Shown: positions 19,790 to 31,832 of the stretch, piece by piece
Numbering within the stretch: the stretch's first letter is position 1
Layout: every line of letters begins with the position of its first letter
Assembly (NCBI GenBank): GCA_037957365.1
Contig: JARHVA010001472.1
Span: forward strand, 1,116,001 to 1,180,000
DNA from: Torreya grandis
Lineage: Eukaryota > Streptophyta > Pinopsida > Cupressales > Taxaceae
Direction of reading: 5' to 3'
Length of the DNA stretch: 64,000 nt
Made by a program: the position numbers and the translations under genes
Notes under the pieces: generated by a model
Seen by the model: the letters and a program-made list of their open reading frames with translations, nothing else
Database searches by the model: none
Told to the model about the DNA's origin: nothing

Positions 19790-22620
19790 ATGGATCTCAA
19801 CATGTATTCCTACACTCGTAGTGGACTCATGTATAATCTGGGGATTAGTAATGTAGTTGCATAGGAGGAAATGGTGCAAGACCCCTATGTAGATAATATT
19901 TCTTATGAGATGGATTCTTATCCCTCTTATAATACTCAATCAAGAACACAAGGCCAAGATCTATTGGCTAACTATCTGGTTAACACACCACCTTACTCAG
20001 AACAAGACCAAGATCAAACTACACAATACCTAGCTACAATACCTGCATTGGATGAGCCAGTACTTCAATAGTCATATTCTACTAATACATCTTCCAAGTA
20101 TCATCCATTTTTGTTTGAGCAACATTTTTTAGAGAATAAAGATGAGGTTTTGGTTAGGTCCATAGAGGTAGGGGCCAATTTTCTAGTAGACTTCCCCCAT
20201 GAAAATTTACCAAGTCTAGTAAGAGTGCCCCATAATATCATTTAAAATCAATAGGATTCTTCTAGTAATCCTATGGCTCTAGTCTAAACAACATACTAAG
20301 ATCCTAATATATCTAATCAAGGTAAAAACATCATGGAAGAGCACTTTAACCAAATACAGATAACATATCAAACATACCTAAATCTAGCACATGATTTCAA
20401 TCAGATAAAGATGGTAAGTAATCCTCTTATTGACCTAGTTCCTTCAACAGGAGTGTTGATAGAGTTAACTAGACAAGAGAATTCAAATTTTGACCCATTT
20501 ATACAAATTATTTCAATAGATAAATTGATGCATATGCCTGTTATTGAAGTGTCTTTGGCCTCTACATAGAATAATGAACCAAACATAGTGGAAAATGTGC
20601 AAATAATGTTTATTCTCGATTAAAGTGGTATTAATGCACAAATAATTAGCTAACAACATGTGCCTATAGTTAATCCTATGAATAGGTCATCATACTAGGG
20701 ATAGGATTTTCTACACCCCAACCTCAACGGGTTGCTTCCTCAAGTGTATAACCTATGTGATTAGGTAATCAAACAACGGCTAGTGTCACACCTCAGTGAT
20801 AGAATGTGATGAACCCTACTCCTCCTCAACAAGTAACGAGTAGTATTCCATAACAACAGGCACAATCTAGTGTATCAATGCAATAGAGGACAAATACATT
20901 ACCACCTTAATCCAGGGTAACTCATGTTCCATCTCACCAGGTAATGATGAACATACCTCTTTAATCATAGACTAATATGCCAATCCAAAACCAAGCAATG
21001 ACTAGTCAACAATGTGCAAATATTGGTCAATGATAGATGTTGAATCTACAACCTGTTTCCACTTCTTCATAAGGATTCATGCAACAAGGAGGTCCCCTTG
21101 TTTTTCAGGTACCTACTAGATAACCATTGGTTCAAAATGTGCCACAAATCCAAAGATGAGGTCTTGGTCCATAAGTCCTCACTCAACAACAAAGTTCAAT
21201 TAGTTGGTAACATATCCTTTTTCAACCACAGTAGGCATAGTATAGCTATATCCCTCCATCCCAACCACAAAATCCTCCAAGTCAAACCTTTGTGGCCAAC
21301 CCAAACCAAAATATTACACAACCAAGTGTGTAATTTTAAGCACATCCTAATCCACATATTCATCTACCCAAATTCTCCCTCAAACCAATATTCCTTCTAG
21401 TTTCCTATCCCAAGAATTGTAACAGATGAAGGATGTAATTGTTGCCATTCAAGTTGGTAAACAAACTAAAAATTTCAAATTGAATGACATATGTTCCTAT
21501 CCATTCAACATGGAGTATTTGTATATACCATTTCCTCTAGGATACAAACCACTGAAATTCGATAAATACAAAGGGAAAGGTGACCCTAAGGTTCATTTGA
21601 CCAAATTCTTTATCGTGTGTCAACCAGTGGCATATAGAGACATATACCTTTTTCTATTGTTTCCAAGGAGCTTGGCTAGATAAGCCTTGGAGTGGTTTTT
21701 GAATTTTCCCAAAAATTTAGTAACGGATTTTGATGATCTTTCTGATAATTTTGTACAACACTTTTCCTATAATTTTGAGCATGAGATTTCATTAGTGTAC
21801 TTAATGCAAGCAAAGTAAAAAATTGGTGACTAGTTTTGCAAGTTATTTATAGTTATGGAGAGCCCTTTCAAGTCATTTCACCCATAGTTTACCAGATAAA
21901 CAATTAGCCACTATGTTTACTAAAAAATTGCACAATGAGATAGCTTATCATTTGGAACTAAAATGTGTGCATACTTTTAAAGAAATCATTGATAAAGGCT
22001 TATTAATTGAGTGAGTGCTCATCAATAAAGGAGTCATCAAGCTCAATTAAACTAATTAAAATCAAGGTACCAATTAGGGAAATGACCAACATCCCATTCA
22101 AGCACCAGCATCACAACCAACACAAGCCAATAACCAAGAAAGACCGAAGTAATTCAACCATTATAGGAATGTTGTGAGAAATGGAGTAACCGAGTACCAT
22201 CATGTCCAACTAGTGAAAACATCATCTTCACTACCTTTTTAACTTACTCTTACTCAACTAGTGCCATAAGTGTAACAACCAAAACCTGCACAATAAATAT
22301 AGTAGCCGTTACCATTACAAACCCCTCCTCCTAGGAGAAACGTGCCTGCACATCATGTTTTTAGTGACTTAGGAGAACCTATTTACTCTGTATTTCACAA
22401 GATTACTACCTCTAATCTAATTAGTTGGCCTATACCAAAGCATTATCCACAAGGCATTCCTTATCCTAATTGGTACCGTGAAAACAAATTATGTGACTAT
22501 CATCAGGTCAATGGGCATAATCTATGAAGATGTGTCCAAATCAAGCATTTAATTGAGAATATGTTAGAGAATGGAGAGATAACATTGGTTAATGGTGATT
22601 CTACTTCTAATCAAACTCTT
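19790..22620 (+). pseudogene. Element A: gag pseudogene
   Basis: The start is the ATG at 19790 (MDLNMYSYTRSGLMYNLG). The N-terminal half is Gln/Asn/Pro-rich (19870-21100) with many TAA/TAG where CAA/CAG runs would be. The capsid-like core at about 21500-21850 reads LGYKPLKFDKYKGKGDPKVH, LTKFF, LFPRSLA, ALEWFLNFP, DLSDNFVQHFSYN, matching the retrotransposon gag family. A C-terminal knuckle at about 22490-22535 reads CDYHQVNGHNL, stop, RC, i.e. the C..H....GH....C variant typical of this group, followed by IKHLIENMLENG. Phase changes occur between blocks. Confidence 0.82.
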
Positions 22621-23535
22621 AGGATTTATCAAAACCCCTTTCCCTGACATAATAATTAGCAGTAGCAAAATAATCAATAACAACAATAACAATGGCCAGT
22701 GTAGTAGCAAAATCAAAGGTCAAAATAGCAAAGTCAACAAAATTAGTAGAATAACTAACAAAAAAAGAATAATGGATAAAACCAAGGTCAGAATGATAAC
22801 AACTAATAAACCTACCATGTAGTTGCACATGACTACAACATGGTTGTAGGTCATATTGTAGGGGGAAGCATTAATACCATCTTCGTTAATCCTAGACTAG
22901 ACACTAATCATCCTAGACCATTGATAAACCATAACATTCAACTAAATTACATGGATAATCCTTATTTAACCTAGGAATGCATATAGGTAAACCAAAAAAT
23001 TAGGACTTACCCTTTTGGACCTTATATCAATAACTCATTCTTGCCACATGACCACATCCAAGTGCATTGACAAACAAGACTTGTCCTATCTGGTCCCACA
23101 CCATTTCCAACATCAGTTAGCAATAATGGTCTAATATTTAATCCTGATTGTGTAATCACAACTCAGAGGTCAAAGATTAATATCCTAGGCCCACAACCAT
23201 CCACCACTTTGCTTATCATTCAACCAACCATTCAACCTCATAATAAACCATTCACTATTGACCAAGATAAGAAGTTTGATATTGTGAAATAATTGCAAAG
23301 GACACCATCATAAATTTCTATTTTAGATTTTCTAAAAATGTCAATAATACACAATAATATCTTGAATAAGTTTTTGACCCAATCCACTATTCCTAGTGAC
23401 ATATCCCATGATAAATTTCAAGCTTTGGTTGCACATCTAGCTCTAGCCCAACAAGTCACATTCAACCAAAGCGATATGTCTTCCCTTGGCCCACTCCATA
23501 ATAATCCATTATACATATAATTTTATATAAAGTGA
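22621..23535 (+). other. Element A: gag-protease linker remnant
   Basis: Low-complexity Asn/Gln/Lys-coding stretch (22650-22800), then a readable but unrecognised segment (23030-23515, with GPTPFPTSV-like Pro/Ser-rich text and HDKFQALVAHLALAQQ). No domain is named; it continues into the protease. Confidence 0.5.
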
Positions 23536-23539
23536 CATA

Positions 23540-23965
23540 AAGTAAAATGTGTCCTTATCGACAATGGATATGGCCTCAACATAGTGTCTCTAAATCTCAT
23601 CAAGCTTCTTGGGTACATAATAGTAGATCTCCAACCAAAAAAAATAACTATCAAAGCCTATGATAATTAGGAAAGAGAATCACAAGGAACCATTAGCTTG
23701 CTAGTTACCATAGGGCATTTAACCCATGATACACTTTGTCATGTGCTTAATCTTGAGTTGTCATACAATATGCTTCTAGGTAGGCCTTGGTTACATGAGA
23801 TTTATGTAGTTTCGTCAGCGTTGCACCAATGTATCATGTTTTCCCACTCAAGGATGGAAGTGAATATTCCAGGAGATTTACACCCATATGAACACTTCAA
23901 GCATCTTGAGTCCGAATTTCAAAGCTACAATTATCAGTATGACATGAATCCAAGTTCCAAGTAGG
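23540..23965 (+). pseudogene. Element A: aspartic protease
   Basis: VLIDNGYGLNIVSLNLIKLL (catalytic Asp codon 23560-23562, Asp-Asn-Gly form of the triad), then LVTIGHLTHDTLCHVL and LSYNMLLGRPWLHE, the conserved LLGRPW segment of this protease group, and VSSALHQCIMF. The role is processing of Gag-Pol. One TAG falls between the halves (after KAYDN). After the RPW block the frame is open to the TAG at about 23962. Confidence 0.85.
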
Positions 23966-25210
23966 AGAAATGAATGGCCATACTTATTGATCCTTCACTA
24001 GATAATTGCATAGATCCTAATACCTTAGTTTCCCTTTCCCACATGATGCCTCCTAAAGCTTCTAATCATTTCACCATTTTAGATAATGGATTGGGAGAGT
24101 ATGTAACCCATGATACATTTCATATTGCCAATCTTCCTTAAAATCTAAAAACATTTGGGCGACCTAAAGTCACCCCACATATGCATTGGCAACAAAAGAA
24201 CAAAGATAAAGAACCTATCACATTTTTACCAGCATCTGGCCTAAGACCTGACCCTCTTGAAGGGGATGAATCATGGTTATACAATGACAACCAAGCTGAT
24301 TGTTATAAAATGCAAAGTATCATATTACCAATAGGATCATGGGGCATCACAATTATGAAGGAAGAGGCCTCAAATTTAATCAACAAGGAAGTATCAAGCT
24401 AATTTCCATGACTAAGAATGAATGACCTTATGGACTTGGATTTAAATCATCTGGGGGTGACCCCACATATCTTATTCAAACTCCATCACCAACGACTAGT
24501 GATGATGATATCGATAGTGAAGTAGAGTCTAATCATAGCCTCACCTTTGATAACCTAGCTGAAACCAACCTATTTGATAACATGCCATTTGTACCCTTTC
24601 CATGGCCATTCATCATAACCCTTTGCCATTATATTATCCCCAACTGATAAATTGGGACCAATAAGAATCTAGTCTGGCAATTGATGAGTTCCTAAAGGAT
24701 GAGGCATTTTGTGACTTTTTAGGCCTTAGAGACAACATTCCATTGGGAGATCACAAATTAAGAATCTCAATCACATTAGATCCTATAGCCTATTTTGGAG
24801 AGCGAGTGAACACACTTAGACAAAAATAAATAAGTATAACATTGAGGCCCCAAAGTGAAAACCTCTTTGAGACACTTTTTAACCAGGGAAAAAGTAAAAA
24901 TAAAGGCCAGTCTAGTGGTGAAAACCTATTTCAAGTGCCATTAGATGGGGGTTTTCATTCTTCTTCAAATTTAGACCAAAAGACCACCAATGATGACCTT
25001 GCTTGTGGATCAGAGTTTAGCTTTGAGAAACAACAAGTATTTGATCAAATTCTCTTAGAATTTTTGATTGTTTTTGTTACATGGCCAAATCTCCCATTAG
25101 GGGACTCAGATTCATCATGCCTAGTAGAAGTTGAAGATCAAGTCTTAACAGAGGAACCTGATATATTTCAATAGTTCAAGTCACTGCCTACTATCCTTGA
25201 AGATGGTTTG
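23966..25210 (+). pseudogene. Element A: protease-RT linker with G-patch-like segment
   Basis: Readable but degraded. TFLPASGLRPDPLEGDE lies at about 24219-24270. Further on, at about 24426-24465, PYGLGFKSSGGDP resembles the glycine-rich core of a G-patch (GLG followed by basic and Gly residues), and it is followed by an acidic tract with DDDIDSEVE. Phase changes and stops are frequent. G-patch-like segments between protease and RT are known in some retroelements; here it is only a resemblance. Confidence 0.45.
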
Positions 25211-25214
25211 ACCC

Positions 25215-26660
25215 TTCTAGTCAAAGATACAATAGAGGTAAACATCAAGACTCCATTAGACCTGAAATGAATAAAATTAGGAGCATCCCTCACTGAGAAG
25301 GAATGTGATGTCTTTATAGATATATTGAGAAAATTTATAGATATCTTTGCAAGGGCCTATTCTGGCATGCCAGGTTTAAACCCTGCCTTAGTTTTGCACC
25401 ATCTTATGGTTAATCCTGATGCCAAACTAGTAAAACAAAAGTTACATAAGATGCATCCTTGCATTATTGTATTGGTAAAGAAAGAGTTGGAAAACTCTTA
25501 GAAGCAAGATGTATCCAATCCATTGACTACTCAAAATGGATCTCTAATATGGTACCTATTAGTAAAAAGCCTGAAGGGATAAAAAAAATTATTGATTTTC
25601 AAGACATCAACAAAGCTTATCCCAAAGATAATTTTCCCTTGCCTAATTTTGACATGATCATCAACTCCATGACTAGTTATGAAATTCTTTCACTCATGGA
25701 TGGCTTTTCAGGATACAACTAGATCAGAATAACACTAGAAGACCAACATAAAACAACATTCACTACTCCATGTGAAAGATTCTGTTATCAAGTAATGCCA
25801 TTTAGCCTTAAAAATGCTAGAGCTACATATCAAAGAGCCATGACTATCATATTCCATGATATGATGCATGATATTGTTGAAGACTATGTCGATGACATAT
25901 TAGGAAAATCTAAAACTAGGGCCGACCATCCAGTAGTGCTATGTAAGATATTTGAAAGATTATAGGAGTACAAAATTAGACTCAATCCAAATAAATGTGT
26001 GTTTGGAGTAACCTCAAAAATTTTACTTGGCTTCATCATGTCTCATAGAGGTACTGAAGTCAATCTAGTTAAAGTCTATGCTATAATCGAGATGCTACCA
26101 CTAACCAATTTAAAGCAACTCCATAGTTTATAGGGTAAGATCCAATCCATTTGATGATTCATCTCTCAGTTAGTAGACAAGTGCCATCTATTCACACACC
26201 TTTTGAAGAAGGGAGTTGCATTTCACTAGGATGATCACCACCAAATAATTTTTCATCAACTCAAAGACTATATTGTTAATCTACCTATTTTATTACCTCT
26301 TATGCCAGGAAAGCCATTCTTGTTATAATTATTAGCCACCAACCATGTTCTAGAGGCTCTCTTGGTTCAACATGATGATAATGGAAAGGAGTATGTCGTA
26401 TACTACCTAAGTTGTACCTTGGTTACATATGAACATAACTATGCACCTATTGAAAAAGCTTGTCTAGCCATAGTCTTTATAGCTCAGAAACTGTGTCATT
26501 ACATGTTGAATAATAAGACCATGGTCATTTCAAAGGTAGATCTGCTCAAGTATCCATTATATAAAACAAACTTTCAAGGTAGAATGGTAAAATGGATCAT
26601 ATTTCTCAATGAGTTTGACATAGAGTATGTCAATCAAAACATAATCAAAGGACAAGTTTC
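25215..26660 (+). pseudogene. Element A: reverse transcriptase with first RNase H
   Basis: Lead-in IFARAYSGMPGLNP; fingers and palm with SKWISNMVPISKKPEGIKK, IDFQDINKAYPKDNFPLPN, LMDGFSGYN, KTTFTTPCERFCYQVMPF and the intact catalytic box DYVDDIL (Tyr-Val-Asp-Asp codons 25885-25896). The thumb has LNPNKCVFGV. The linked RNase H-like domain reads VVYYLSCTLVTYEHNYAPIE, KACLAIV, and continues to about 26640. It synthesises element cDNA in a live copy. Stops lie at GYN (TAG), ERL (TAG), FH (TAG) and elsewhere. Order and motifs are standard Ty3/gypsy. Confidence 0.9.
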
Positions 26661-26759
26661 TACAGATCAACTTGCTAAAACACCTCTCATAGACACACAA
26701 CCACTCACATTTCACTTTCTTGATGAATCCATAATGACAGTCATTGACACACCTCTTGA

Positions 26760-27170
26760 GGAGCAGCCTTGGAAGTTGTATTTTGATGGTTCATTTACTG
26801 CATATGGATCAGGGGCAGGCCTATTATTTATTACACCACAAGGGGATCTAATCCTTAAATCATTTAGAATCAGCTTTACTGACACAAACAACATGGTTGA
26901 GTATGAAGCACTTGTTGTAAGAATTTTACAAGTAGTGTATTGGAATATATCTCATCTCCAAGTTTATGGCGATTCTCATTTAATCATTAATTAGGTCATA
27001 GATCATTTTTAGACCAAAGATGATAAGCTGGTTCCATATAAAGCCATGGTCGACACTCTTCAATAACAAATTGTCGATATTAAGTTTGTGCACATACCAA
27101 GGAATAGTAACAAAACTATGAATGCCATGTCTATTATTGGCTCTCTAATTTGACAAACAAATAAAGCTAG
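26760..27170 (+). pseudogene. Element A: second, archaeal-type RNase H
   Basis: WKLYFDGSFTAYGSGAGLLF, then ITPQGDLI, TDTNNMVEYEALVV and LQVYGDSHLIIN, the Asp-Glu-Asp landmarks of RNase H. Downstream, after two TAG stops, HIPRNSNKTMNAMS stands where the family has PRE.N..ADAL, so the last acidic residue has become Asn. A second RNase H after RT-RNase H is the hallmark of Tat/Ogre elements. Compare element F, where the homologous domain precedes RT. Confidence 0.85.
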
Positions 27171-27424
27171 AGAATATTAGTTCCTCATTGAGAATTTGTC
27201 AGCACCAACTCATGAACCTTCAACCATTGTCATGATTTTTGATACTGTTGGTCCTAATTCTATCTAGTACTCAGACCTTTACAACTACCTTCATGACCAA
27301 GTTCTACCACCTAACTTATCTTGAAAATAAACCAAAGCCTTCATTCATCATTCCACTCATTATACTTTACTTGGATCCACCCTTTAACATCATAGTTTTA
27401 ATGGAACTCTGCATCATTTTTTAA

Positions 27425-28515
27425 CTTCAATAAAGTCTACACTAGCATTAAGAGAAGTTCATGAAGGAGTATGTGGAGCTCATTCTAGTGGGGCCTCCTA
27501 TCCAAAAAGCTTTTGTGTACTAGTTACTATTGGCCCACAATGGTTGCAGATGCCACTGTATATGTAAAGAAGTGTGACAAATGTCAATGGCATGCTAATC
27601 TAATTCATTCCCCAACAAAAACTCTAAAACCAATGTTGATACCATGGCCTACATGGGGACTTGACCTCATTGGGAAGATTAACCCCACTTCATTTGATGG
27701 CCATAAACATATTCTTGCCACCATCAAATATTTCACTAAGTGGGTTAAAGCTATACCCCTCACTTATTTGACTAGAAAGCAAATTTCCAAATTCATCTTC
27801 AATCATCTCATTTGCCACTATGGTATCCCCTCTGACATTATATCTAATAATGGAGGATCATTCAAGAATAAGGATGTAGACCATTTATGTACTAAATACA
27901 ACATCACACAATATTTTTCTACAACATATTACCCTCAAGGTAATGGCTAAGCTGAGGCATCTAATAAAACCATTGTCAATATTCTTAAAAATATTGTCAA
28001 TGATGTTGATCATGATTGGTACCTCTATATATTCCCTACCCTTTGGGCATACCAAACCAATCATCATACCCCCAACCAGAGCCATTCCATACTCACTTAT
28101 TTATGGTACTGAAGCCATCCTTCCCATTGAGGTCGAATTAACTTCACTATGTATCTTTCAAGCATGTCCTAGATGATCATGACTATCGAGTAACTCACCT
28201 ATAAGAGCTATACCTACTTGATGAGAAATGCATGGCTACACTCAACAATCTTAAAGCATATCAGAATTGACTCAAAGGCCACTATAATTAGTGTGTTAAG
28301 TATAAAACATTTGAAATTGATGATCTTGTTCTTAAGGAAAATTAAAAGAATACCATGACTGAGAAGAAGCATAAAGGTAAATTCAAACTAATTTGGATAA
28401 GGAATTTCATCATTACTATAGATTATGGATCATGAGCATATAGGCTTGCCACACCAGATAGAGATGAATTTCTAGAGCTGATGAATATTATTCATCTTAA
28501 GCAGTACTATGCTTG
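27425..28515 (+). pseudogene. Element A: integrase
   Basis: Zinc-binding end: REVHEGVCGAHSSG and KKCDKCQWHANL. Catalytic core: WPTWGLDLIGK (first Asp, 27663-27665), YFTKWVKAIPL, GIPSDIISNNGGSFKN where the second catalytic Asp is Asn (AAT at 27846-27848, one G-to-A change), YYPQGNG, stop, AEASNKTI (Glu 27954-27956). C-terminal parts up to about 28515 are in shifting frames and end with LKQYYA before a TGA. The enzyme would be inactive. Confidence 0.87.
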
Positions 28516-28838
28516 AGTGATAAGGTGTATTATCTATAAGGATCATTTTAGTTGTGCCATTTTATCTCTATTCTTCTTTATACAAATACCATCCTTATTC
28601 ATCCTCTTCACCATATCCACTTTCTGCTTCCATCCTATCGGCCTAGTGTGTTCTAAATCCTATCCCATTTGACCTTGATTTTTACCATTCATTACATAGT
28701 TTTAGCATCAAGATATTTGATCAGTTTTATCATTTGATTCAAGTACTTCAAATAGAGATTGTATTTTGGAATAATGTGACAAAAGTTCTGGTAGTTGCAT
28801 CCTTCATTTTTTATTATTTTCTTACCACCGATCTTGCT

Positions 28839-30450
28839 ACTAATTATAACCACCTTTGGGGTAAATTAGTATCATTAATCTATGTCATTGTGTCCTAGTT
28901 ATAACTACCTATGGGAAAACTAGGGGAAACATTAAGCCTTGACATACCAACTCACTACTTCCTATGCCACGCTGTGCCTTTTTACCAACTGTGCTTGTTT
29001 TGTTTGAATTAACTACTACACTCATCGAGTTCCTCCATTGTAAAGGCAAAACTATAATGACTTGAGGTCCTACTCTAGGACTATATAGGTAGCACTCCAT
29101 ATTTGTTGAGGTTAGCTCAGTCACCCTTCTCCACCATGTTCTCTTCATTTTATGAGTAACCTAAGCCACACTCTCACCATTTTGTGAGCTTAAACCATTT
29201 ATTATCTCATCATTCTTGATTGAGTTGAGATACTTCAAACAATTCCAAAAACATTTCAAAAAATCATTAGAAAAGAACAAAAACATTGACCACTTATTTG
29301 CCTTACGGATTCTGAGAACACTTACTAAGTTACAAGTAGATCACTTTTCATTTTCAAGACCTTTCCTCTTCTTCTATCATATCCATTTTGTTTGTTTTCA
29401 TCAGTTATCACATTCTTCCCATTCCCTGGGAGAACTACATTTGGCCTAAATTTTTTTATTGGATATTACATCCATGGAACTATGTAGGCAATGTCCACTT
29501 ACCTAGTGCATATGGAGACAGCTTAGCCACCCCCTTCTTTTTCTTTTATTCCCCCATTTTGTTCATTTGTTAAGTTGTCACCTATTTTATAGGGGCAATG
29601 TTCATATGGTTTCTATTGCATTATTTGTTTCTGCTTATTTTGTTTGTTTGTCTGTTTGTTTGCTTTCAGTATTGTTGCCTTGATTCAGTTTATGTATGTT
29701 CATTGGGTGATTCCTTACCCACAATTACACTTTAATCCATCCATATTCATATGTTTACATTGTCATCATGGTTTATATCATTATAGCTTCATTTTATATT
29801 GAGTATTGGATTACAAGAGTAAGTCTTCATGCATATTTCAGCCAAGTCCTCATGATATTATACCATGATGCCTACCGACATGTACTACAACAAACCTCAG
29901 CTTCAGGAAGTCTATTCAGTAATGGCAGCATCTGTTTGACACCGACATCCCAATTCTATCACAATCATATCCAAAATAGAGTAATTAACCTTGAAATAAT
30001 TTCAATCTTTATTAGTTCAGACGAGTATTTCCCTATTAGTAGGTTGTTTCAATTCCTCATTACCCTCTGTGTTAAGTTGTCATCATCCTTGGCCAAGTTT
30101 ATCATGGTTTCCATAATTGGGGTCCAATGATTATAACTACCTATGGGAAAATCATTGCACACCATCCCACTTGCATTTATCAATGATTATAACCACCTTT
30201 GGGATAATCATTATGTTGTCACCCCTTCCTATTTTATGCCCACACGGGGGAATGCTATTATCTTGTTTGGTGTCCTAATTGAGGTAGCTCCATCTTTTCA
30301 ATGATTATAACTGCCTTTGGGCAAATCATTATGTTATCATACCATGTTGCCATTATCGAGGTATAATGTTTATAACTACCTTTGGACAAATCATTGCACA
30401 CCATCCCACTTGCATTCTCAATGATTTTGACTACTTTTTTAGTATCATTG
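28839..30450 (+). repeat. Element A: seven hairpin repeats in 3' noncoding region
   Basis: Hairpins at 28839-28870 (arms ACTAATT/AATTAGT), 28894-28924 (CCTAGTT/AACTAGG), 30125-30157 (CAATGATT/AATCATTG), 30182-30212 and 30300-30330 (AATGATT/AATCATT), 30365-30395 (AATGTTT/AATCATT, one mismatch) and 30419-30450 (CAATGAT/ATCATTG). The loop is conserved as ATAACTACCTTTGGG with few changes, except in the last copy. Arms change in pairs. Known: Tat/Ogre 3' regions often hold variable tandem repeats. Two copies also share a longer flank (GCACACCATCCCACTTGCAT). Confidence 0.85.
28925..30120 (+). other. Element A: 3' untranslated region between hairpin clusters
   Basis: About 1.2 kb, T-rich on the plus strand, with no domain. 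Open frames of 60-120 codons (for example 29768-30130) show no recognisable motif and look like chance. Confidence 0.55.
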
Positions 30451-30655
30451 TGTTTTCACCCCATCATCCTTCCTTTCTTTGGTCCCCTCATTTTGCTTCT
30501 TTCTTTTTGAGGGACCGTTTGTTAACTTACTTATGCCAACTATTCCCTCAAGGGGGAATCATATAATTAGTTTATCATCATTACAGTTGTAGGCATATAT
30601 GACCTTTTTATTCTTTGAGAAGACGTTACTATGCTTACAACTTGCAATGCCTTCC

Positions 30656-30670
30656 AAAATAGGGGCAAAC
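30656..30670 (+). other. Element A: polypurine tract
   Basis: AAAATAGGGGCAAAC immediately precedes the TGTAGA start of the 3' LTR, the expected place of the plus-strand primer. One T interrupts the purine run. Confidence 0.65.
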
Positions 30671-31827
30671 TGTAGACACCTAAAATTGGCCACCGATAAC
30701 CTCCAATTAGGGTTTTGGCTAATTTCCACCCAAAATGCATAAATTGGCCTAAAAACACACTAAATGATATGAAACTGGCATTCAAGTATAGATTTTGGCC
30801 AGGGTATCCCTAAATGGGGCAATGCAATTTATGTGCCAGCTAACTTTGATCAGATCATCTCGAGTCAAAATGCCAATTTTACACCTAGGTACTCTAGATT
30901 GCTCTTTCCTATAAAATATCTTGCACAAGATGCATGCCTTTCTTATTTGTTGTTGGTAACATCCTAAATGGGAATATGGTTCTAGTGCATCTGAAATTGC
31001 CTTCCAATTCTAATGCAATCAAATTTTAGACCAATAACAAGGCATTCTGATCAATTTGACTAATTTGTGCACAAAGTACTTAATCATGCTTTGGAACTAA
31101 TTAACCCAAATCAAGGCATAATTAATAATTCCATGGAAACTTGTTGAATACTTGTTTTTATAAATGAATATTGAATATCTACATCATTAGGTGACCTCAT
31201 TTCTTGGGAAGACATCCCTAGGCCATAAAGGCCACAAATATCAGGATTCATGCCCTCCATGCCTCTTAATTTTCCCTTCTTCCAATGTCATGATGAGGAT
31301 AATTACAAACTTAATTCCAAAAAATGGATTAATCCTCAACCACACATCTCAATCTCAGGATGGATGATTCAGGTTGATTTGATCAATCTCAAAAATCTAT
31401 AAATAGAGAGGCCATGAACATCATTTCTAAGTCTTGATTATGCAAAGTTATGATGCTCAAATGGTTCTAAAAGCTTCAATAAACTAGAGTTACCATGACA
31501 AATTAATTTCAAGCCAAGCCAAGCCACAAGCCAAAGGTGCCAAGGAGAGATGGAGGTATCCAAGCTTCCATTGCCAAGGACTTCATGAGCACAAGCTGAG
31601 CAAGCCACCACTACAAAGGCATTTAGAGCATCCAAGGAAGGTGAAGGAATTTGTGTTTTCATTTCTTACTTTTTAGTTGTGTTTGTCATTTGCTTTTGTT
31701 AAATAAGCTTTCCCTAGTGTCCAATCCTAGATATGTTATGCTAGTAGTGTGTTTATTTCATTTTGTTTTCATTTTGGAACTAACGCCATACTAACCATGC
31801 TCTCTTGAGTCAAATTCCTAGATCACA
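30671..31827 (+). repeat. Element A: 3' LTR (1157 bp, full form)
   Basis: Starts TGTAGACACC and ends GATCACA; matches the 5' LTR on both sides of the 0.47-kb block at 30878-31353. That block aligns with the LTR of element B on the opposite strand, so it is ancestral. The TATA-like CTATAAATAGAG is at about 31397-31408. Confidence 0.9.
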
Positions 31828-31832
31828 AAAAT
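31828..31832. repeat. Target-site duplication of element A, right copy
   Basis: AAAAT directly after the GATCACA end of the 3' LTR, identical to 16536-16540. Confidence 0.85.

Larger units (their letters stand above)
16541..31827 (+). mobile_element. Element A: complete, inactive 15.3-kb Tat/Ogre-type Ty3/gypsy retrotransposon
   Basis: The two LTRs (16541-17234 and 30671-31827) share TGTAGA starts and GATCACA ends and are flanked by a perfect 5-bp duplication. Between them lie a PBS, a leader of about 2.5 kb, gag (from 19790), protease, RT with RNase H, a second archaeal-type RNase H, integrase and about 2.1 kb of 3' noncoding DNA with hairpin repeats. Known: size, extra RNase H and long untranslated regions are typical of the Tat/Ogre group. 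The LTRs differ visibly outside the deletion, and the polyprotein carries dozens of stops, mostly TAG/TAA. It is an old, dead insertion. Confidence 0.92.

Noticed and set aside
29768..30130. 120-codon plus-strand open frame in the 3' region of element A, possible extra gene
   Set aside because: Tat/Ogre elements can carry extra ORFs here, but this one shows no motif and overlaps the hairpin repeats at its end.
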